Shown one piece after another: positions 57,909-64,000 of a DNA stretch of 64,000 nt. A program made the translations under genes and the position numbers. The notes under the pieces are model-generated. The model made no database searches. It was given only the letters and a program-made list of their open reading frames with translations, and was not told the origin of the DNA. The number at the start of each line of letters is the position of its first letter. Position 1 is the first letter of the stretch. The stretch comes from Petrosia ficiformis (taxonomy: Eukaryota; Porifera; Demospongiae; Haplosclerida; Petrosiidae). The DNA lies in contig OX345636.1 of NCBI GenBank assembly GCA_947044365.1, forward strand, positions 17,657,115 to 17,721,114. Reading direction: 5' to 3'.

Positions 57909-58964
57909 ATGAAGATTCTTTTAGGTGCTATTATTGTAACTCTGTTTAGTATTGTTGAATGTGGTCCATTTACTGCCACAATTTCCATTACTAGTGAGTA
58001 TGCAGTGGGAGAAGACATAACTTGTCATGTAACTATCACCAACAACCACAACAAAGATTACTGGCTCCTCATGAGAAAGACACCGCTTGAAGGACTAAAA
58101 TCTCCTATTTTCTCAATCATTATGAATGGTAAGGTTATTCGGTATGATGGCCCATTGTTCAAGAGGGGACAACCTTCACAAAAAGAGTACATACGTATTT
58201 TAGCTAAATCATCATTAGAATCAGTTGTAGACCTATCACTTGTATATAGTTTTAGCACTGTTGCTAACTACTCTGTACAATTGAATGCTAGATTTCATTA
58301 CTTTGAGCATGATATAGCTAACTCCTCTGTACAGTATATATCTTCAGCTAAACATCAATTTGTGCTAAAAGATCGCGGTGGCAAACCAAAGTTGACAAAA
58401 GGTGAACTTCTGCAGAGAAATTCGTCGCAAAGGTTGAAGTCTTTGTTGAAAACACAAGGTCTTATAAGTCCAGCATTTGCAGGCAGTGGAGCCAGCAGTG
58501 ACAGGTCAACAGGTGCTGTGGCATACTCAGCAGCTTACAACATACTGCACAATAGTCATCAGAGTGTCACCAGCAATCCAAGATTGTACAAAAAATGGTT
58601 TGGGACGACCAGTTTTCTGTACCCAGAAGCTGTCAAACATACTTATATAGATATAAAATCATCAATGGAAGATTATCAATATACATTGTACTTCCATGGT
58701 CCAGAGTGTGAACCATTAGATTATGCATACACATTTTATAAGGCTAAGGTTGTGTATCTCTGTGAAGAGTACTTCAATGCGCCTACTGTAGGTTACAACT
58801 CTAAAATGGGAACTATCATACACGAGATGAGCCATGCAGTAGCTGATACTGATGACATCGCATATGGTGAAGCAGACTGCCAGGCTCTTGCTGCTACTAA
58901 TCCTTCAAAGGCCATTAGAAATGCAGACAATTATGAGTTTTTTTCGGAGTCTATTCGGTCATGA
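57909..58964 (+). CDS. Secreted M35 (aspzincin) metalloendopeptidase, single exon
   Basis: 351 residues, one uninterrupted frame. Signal peptide MKILLGAIIVTLFSIVECG, then an N-terminal beta-rich region of about 150 residues, likely the propeptide (ITCHVTITNNHNKDYWLLMR), then the catalytic domain. Zinc motif HEMSH (H-E-x-x-H) with the family's downstream Asp in TDDIAYG, followed by EADCQALAATNPSKAIRNAD and YEFFSES, all standard for deuterolysin/peptidyl-Lys M35 enzymes. Cys pairs flank the catalytic half (GPECEPL, YLCEEYF). Secreted protein-degrading enzyme; substrate preference cannot be read from the sequence. It lacks introns while every other gene here is split, and M35 is best known from fungi and bacteria, so horizontal origin or retroposition is possible. 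A dead partial copy lies at 55630-55905. Confidence 0.92.
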   Translation: MKILLGAIIVTLFSIVECGPFTATISITSEYAVGEDITCHVTITNNHNKDYWLLMRKTPLEGLKSPIFSIIMNGKVIRYDGPLFKRGQPSQKEYIRILAKSSLESVVDLSLVYSFSTVANYSVQLNARFHYFEHDIANSSVQYISSAKHQFVLKDRGGKPKLTKGELLQRNSSQRLKSLLKTQGLISPAFAGSGASSDRSTGAVAYSAAYNILHNSHQSVTSNPRLYKKWFGTTSFLYPEAVKHTYIDIKSSMEDYQYTLYFHGPECEPLDYAYTFYKAKVVYLCEEYFNAPTVGYNSKMGTIIHEMSHAVADTDDIAYGEADCQALAATNPSKAIRNADNYEFFSESIRS

Positions 58965-60219
58965 ATATAATAAGTATATATTATATTAACAATAAGTTCA
59001 TGAATGTGTGATTTTGATAGTGACATTGTATGTAGCACATATCTAGTTCTATGTATTAGTCTTTTACTTTTATTACAATACTATTACTATGTGTTTGTAT
59101 GCAATTAATGATATTGAAAGCTAAATTTATAATTTATACCTGCTCAGTGGCTACTAATTTTACAGCTACATACATAGTCATTATTGTTTTTGATCACTCT
59201 GACATTTAACCAAGCAGCAGTTTCAAAAGTATTTTTCAACTATTAATGAACTGATGCGATAACAACAATTTAAGAGTTTATTGTGAATACTGTACCCGTA
59301 TATGAAAGTTAAAGTTATTTTTACCCTCATTATTAAATGAACATGCAGTAACATTATATAGCTTTCTAGTTCTAGTTTCTAGTACTGTAACTACAAGAAA
59401 CACATTTACTTGCTATTTTGGTAACAATTATCGCCCTTTAGCTCATGTATACATCAAATAAGTAAAATAGGATACATATATATTTATTAGTTCTTATACA
59501 AATACACTGTTACTAGTCACAATGCAGTCAATCTCATGAAATTAATGCATACTTAACATATTAAAAGCTTTGAGATATCCCATCCAATATTTGTACTATT
59601 AATTTACTTAGTCATTGAATAACTGCATTCTAACACCTAATGTTAAGATAAGAACACAAACTATTGTATGACTTACTCTTATTCAGCAATTATTGATGAA
59701 TGGATTATTATGTTGATATGTAATTAGTAATTCTTACTTTGATAATAACTATTGTCGAATTTCACTAATAAATTGTTGAACAGACAATTGCAAAATTATT
59801 AACTTATTAGCCATATGCCTGGTTAGCATGTAAAATCTGAGACAAACCCAACTAGCATTATGGTGTCAACTATGTTGAAGGTCTCAGATAGTATTATATA
59901 AAGGAAAGGGGGCGGGGGCACATGCCCTCTGTGCCCCCCTTGTTCTTACATTTATGATTATGAAACAAAAGAATCAAACTTGCTATAAAATTACCTATAG
60001 TCGCATGCTATAGTAGCATACTTGAATATACAATTATTTTTATATTGTGGCTGAGAAAGTGAAGCATCTTTTTGAGACACAAGGAAAATAAACAATGGTA
60101 TGTAGGTCTTGATTTATAATGTAGTCTTTAATGACATTTATTTCGTACTGGGAAGCAGTCTGTGTTTATACATTGACAAAATAATGTATATATATATATA
60201 TATATTGTAAAGTCAATTC
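58965..60219. other. Intergenic, no gene seen
   Basis: Contains the M35 3' flank. AT-rich, with no coding frame or clear repeat; 60186-60206 is a short (TA)n. Confidence 0.5.
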
Positions 60220-60960
60220 CAGTTCTAATCCTCGCCAGTTGTTAAAACTTTCTGATATGGAATCATTTGCCAAATGTAACAGAATATTAAACCTGTATGC
60301 TGATGATACTGAAATACACCATAGTAGCAAGGATCTTTCTGAAATTGAAAGCTGCATACAGACTGACATTACACTATTAATTAGAGGATGGCAAGCAACA
60401 GATTAATGTTTAATATAAATATAAATCAGTAGCTTAATTGGATTCTCTCGGAAGGTTAAAGTCTATAACCTTATCAGTAAATTAAACCAAATTTGATGTG
60501 TCAAATATCTTGGTATCATTACAGATAACCCACCTTACATGGGATGATCACATTAATTACATACTAAAAAGAGCATTTGAAAAAAATAACCAAAAATTAA
60601 TAGGTGAAAAAACTATCACCTAAGGTACTTAATCTACTATATCACGCAATGTTTTACCTATCTTTGACTATTGTGACACTGTGTGGCCCACTAAGAACAG
60701 TAAAGATAGAAAGGCAGCTTGAAAAATCCCATTCTAGAGCTTGTAGTTCTTTGAGTACACCTACAAGTGAGCAAGCAAGCCTAATTGTTAACCAAAAGGA
60801 TCGCCATCAGTATCACACCGCAATCCAAGTTTATAAATTTTACATAAACTATCTCCCTCATACATTTTCTGATATTCTGTTATTGTTACTGATCATTGCT
60901 TATTTATTCCATGTAGTAGAACAGAGTATGGGAAGAGAAGCTTCTATGAAATAGATTAAA
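60220..60960 (+). mobile_element. LINE fragment (Jockey/CR1-like reverse transcriptase)
   Basis: Broken plus-strand frames: NRILNLYADDTEIHHSSKDL contains an intact YADD box; then LTWDDHINYILKR, LSPKVLNLLYHAMFYL, and QYHTAIQVYKFYINYLP, the usual thumb and C-terminal landmarks of Jockey/CR1-type LINEs. The 5' part of the ORF and the endonuclease are missing, and several frameshifts are present. Confidence 0.8.
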
Positions 60961-61410
60961 AGATAGTTTGTATGAAGTATCTGACTTGCTTAAATTCAAA
61001 TCTATGTACTTTTATTTTTACTACATAAGCAGTTATATATATTTTTATTGTTTTGTCTATTATATGATTATAAAGTTTAATAGTTGTATAAGGCCTTTGA
61101 ATAACCCTAAATATATGTTGATTTGTATATAATATTATTATCTGAAGCTATCTATATATAATATTTATTAGTGTAATTTGCATACATTCTCGTAGACCAC
61201 GTGCAAGGGTGGGGCTCATTATTAAGTTTAACTACATTCATTGTGGTCAATGTTTATTTGTTTTCTTGTATCACCATGGTACAGTGCTGCATGACTAAAA
61301 CTTTGCCTAGATCACATAGTTGCTTACTTCCATTTGCAGTCTTTGCTTGTACAGTATGCAACCATCCACAACTACATTGACTTCGTGAACTTCATTAGGC
61401 ATAAACTGTT
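60961..61410. other. Upstream region of the TRIM-type gene
   Basis: No exon is seen. A CACGTG E-box is at 61198-61203 and the region before 61410 is less AT-rich, so the promoter probably lies here. Confidence 0.35.
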
Positions 61411-64000
61411 ATGGGTCTTTGTGTCTCAAAAGGAGTTAAAGTCGCACCAATAGAGAAAAGTAAGCGAATTTCAATGTTCTTGTATAGTTAGTATCTGTCT
61501 TGTAGTCTGTTAAGTGTTGAAAATCATTATTAATACGTATTTACTTATGTATAATTATATATTATTATAATTATATTATAATTTGCGTGCTGTAATGTAT
61601 TCATTTTCATCGTCCATCTTTCATTCAGCTGATGTGGTTGTCTCAAATAACAATGAGAATGATTCCTTTGACAACACATCGAGTTCCTTTCATGGACAAA
61701 AATCTAGTAGTGATAGTTTCACTGTAAGAGGACATTCACGTCCAGATAGTCACATGTCCAAAAGACCAATGAGTCAAATGTCTCGGAGAAGTGGAAGAGG
61801 GGGAGGAATGTATCCAGGTTAGTACTTATTTATTACATGTCAGCATTAATTAAATTCCAATCCTCATTCTATACATACCTTCATTGACCACAACACTTTG
61901 ACTTTAAAAATATGCTTGCGCAATTAGTTAGACCCATCTTGCAAAGCTTTGCTGGGTGAGTCCACCCTAGTCTTGTGAACTATACTTGTCCAATCTGAAA
62001 AAAGGGAAGAGTTTTGCTTGCAAGACTAGTTCCAACAATTGACCCTACAGCAAACAGTAACGGTTAGTCTCGCATAGAGTGGGAGGGGCTGCCTATGCAA
62101 GTAAGAATTTATGTTAGAGTGAGTTATATAATATTATTGCACATTGCATTTATATACAGCAGCAATTCATTACTATTGCTATGGAATCCAGTGTATTACT
62201 AACTCACATGCATATAAAACAGTTTATGAGATGGTGATGTTTGTTATCTATTTATATAATTATCAGGGGAATACCTTTCCCAGTATTTTGTTTTTACTGG
62301 CAATACATTTCTGAGATATATTTGTACGTTTTCTGTTAATATTTGTAATTAATAATTATATATTTATAATTATAACCTACAATGAATTATTCAAATTATT
62401 TAGGCATGGGAAGAATTGGCAATAGTGTGCGTCCCCAATCTCGTCCAGGATCTCACCATTCCTTCAATCTCTCAAACTCATTTGGAAAAGGGGAGAGACT
62501 AAAAGAAAGCCTTCATAAGACTCGATTAGACTCCTTCACTGCAGGAGACTTACCCATGTCCTCATACTCAACTAGACAACAATCAATAATGCCAGACCCA
62601 AATCCATGTGAAACCTCCAGTAATGATGAGTCCAGTGCTTTTTTGCTGAGAGTAGCTAACCAGTCCGACTCTGCCTCAATATCAGCCACTCAATGCCCTT
62701 GTTGTCTCAAACAATATAGCAGAATAGTTCATATTCCATATTTACTGTTGTGTGGGCATACATTCTGTAGCAACTGTATAAACTATGCACTAAAGAACGA
62801 CCCATCATTTCTTAAATGTGGCATATGTGCTGTAAATACACCCCTTGAACCACAAAGTGGGAGTGAAGATTTGATAAAAAATGAACCGATCCTTGATTTA
62901 ATAGAAAGCAAAGACTTTGCCTCTGTTGTTGGTAGCTCCAAAGCAGACCGTTGTGCTGAATGTGATAGAGAAGTTGCAATTATGTATTGCAGTGAATGCT
63001 CTGCTTCTTACTGTGAAGCATGCAACAAACAACAACATACAGGTTCCAGAGTACGATCCAGACACAAACCAGTATCTATTAGCCTCAAACCCAGACCTCA
63101 ACCAACATGCAAAAAGCATCCTGGTCAGAGCTGTGTATTATATTGTGAGACTGAAAGACAAACAATGTGTGTACTGTGCAAATTTTATGGCCATCATAAA
63201 TTCCATAATTACCAACTACTAAATAATTCAGCATCAACATATCGAAACTCTTTATCAACCAAACTATCGGATGTTGACAAACTTGAGAAAGAATTAAATA
63301 CTGTAGCTCAAGCCTTGGCTCTGGCTGAGGAAGAAATCAAGCAAAAAGCAACTGAAGCACAGGAAAACTTGGAAAAAAATTTTGAAGGTAAAAAAATATC
63401 CTCATTTGCATATATATGTATATAATTAAAACTTTAGATTTTTCTTGCATTTACTTGTAGAAACCCGTTATGAGTTGACAGCTGCTCTTGAACATAGAGA
63501 AGCTATGCTATTAAGTCTCCTGGACAAACAGGTGGAGAAAAGAGAAAGCATTCTTCATGAAGAAAGAATGGAGTTAGCATTTGCAAGAGCAAGAGCAATT
63601 GCTGCTAAAGAAGAAGGTTATTGATTATTATCATACCTAGTTCATTGTTTGCTGTTAAATGTACAACACCAGTGATAATAACAAGCTATACGATTTAAGA
63701 ATATCACCATTAATTTGTCAGTGGTAGTTACAAACAATTGACAATTTCTTTCAGGTTCACACTCTCATGACTTTAAAAAGATCTTCCTTTAAAATTATTG
63801 CATATTCATTAAAATTATATATTATTTAATCTTTACAGCAACAAGACTATTGGATTTGAATCCGATATCAGCACTTTTGGCTCGTAAGCATGTTGATAGC
63901 ATCATGGAGACCGTACTCAAGCAGACAGCCACTTTCAGCCCTCAAGGAAAAGAAATCCTTCATCGAAATGCAAGCAATGTTCGACTATTACCTGTTGGGT
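61411..64000 (+). CDS. TRIM-type RING/B-box protein with N-myristoylation start (3' end outside window)
   Basis: Five exons so far, all joined in phase 1: 61411-61459, 61629-61817, 62404-63387, 63461-63616, 63839 to the window edge. The N-terminus MGLCVSKG has Gly2 and Cys4, as in dually acylated proteins, which predicts membrane attachment. Residues 17-175 are Ser/Arg/Gly-rich and probably disordered. A C3HC4 RING (about 177-221: CPCC, CGHTFCSNCI, CGIC) suggests E3 ubiquitin ligase activity. Two B-boxes follow (about 263-300, CAECDREVAIMYCSECS; 315-347, CKKHPGQSCVLYCE with CVLCKFYGHHKFH). Then a coiled coil (KLEKELNTVAQALALAEEEI onward through exon 4). The C-terminal domain is outside the window, so the TRIM subfamily cannot be set. 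Substrate unknown. Confidence 0.92.
61818..62403. other. Intron 2 of the TRIM-type gene
   Basis: 586 bp, the longest TRIM intron seen. It contains a GTTAGTCTCGCATAGAG piece (62064-62080) resembling a MULE end, and an inverted pair (CTAGTCTTG / CAAGACTAG). No exon. Confidence 0.4.

Noticed and set aside
57909..58258. M35 gene as a bacterial or fungal contaminant
   Set aside because: It is embedded in the same AT-rich, MITE-filled sequence, and a decayed copy lies 2 kb away in the same orientation next to the NDH2 gene.
1..64000. CRISPR arrays, operons, bacterial promoters or terminators
   Set aside because: No regularly spaced direct repeats with unique spacers; genes are spliced and eukaryotic.

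Overview
The window looks like nuclear DNA of a marine demosponge. The organism is inferred, not searched. It is very AT-rich, its genes are split by GT/AG introns (many donors read GTAAGT or GTGAGT), it is packed with small transposons, and its longest gene joins a death domain to a ROC-COR-type GTPase and ankyrin repeats, a combination I associate with the large innate-immune-like families of Amphimedon. I rebuilt the genes exon by exon and checked that splice phases agree at every junction; this often extends or redraws what single open frames show.

Layout. 0.4-0.9 kb holds a Ty3/gypsy pol relic. 1.0-12.76 kb (minus) is one 11-exon gene: death domain, two lineage-type middle domains, P-loop GTPase with a 5 x 40-residue repeat insert, COR-like region, ankyrin repeats; its 3' end lies outside the window. 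13.2-17.6 kb holds a dead copy of a homocysteine methyltransferase exon plus several TIR elements. 17.7-22.7 kb (minus) is a five-exon gene for a Notch-ligand-like type I membrane protein. 23.4-26.6 kb is transposon debris (piggyBac-like MITEs, gypsy integrase). 30.6-36.5 kb is a diverged segmental duplicate of the Notch-ligand-like locus, with extra insertions and an apparently new exon. 34.3-39.7 kb holds a pogo/Tigger fragment, a TTAA-bounded element and a broken non-LTR retrotransposon.

40.07-42.64 kb (plus) is a three-exon betaine-homocysteine methyltransferase-like gene whose second intron carries a complete Mutator-like element (9-bp target duplication) and a tRNA-derived SINE. 43.85-55.27 kb (minus) is a seven-exon alternative NADH dehydrogenase (NDH2) with two EF-hands; its introns are full of MITEs. 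55.6-57.0 kb has a dead M35 peptidase fragment and a 1.1-kb palindrome. 57.9-58.96 kb (plus) is an intronless secreted M35 metallopeptidase gene. 60.2-60.96 kb is a LINE fragment, and 61.4 kb to the right edge (plus) is a TRIM-type RING/B-box gene with a predicted N-myristoylation start.

The genes do not form a functional cluster. Shared themes are innate-type signalling (death domain GTPase, TRIM), cell-surface signalling (the Notch-ligand-like pair) and metabolism (BHMT, NDH2). The main force visible in the window is duplication and transposition: at least four gene pieces have partial dead or diverged copies nearby.
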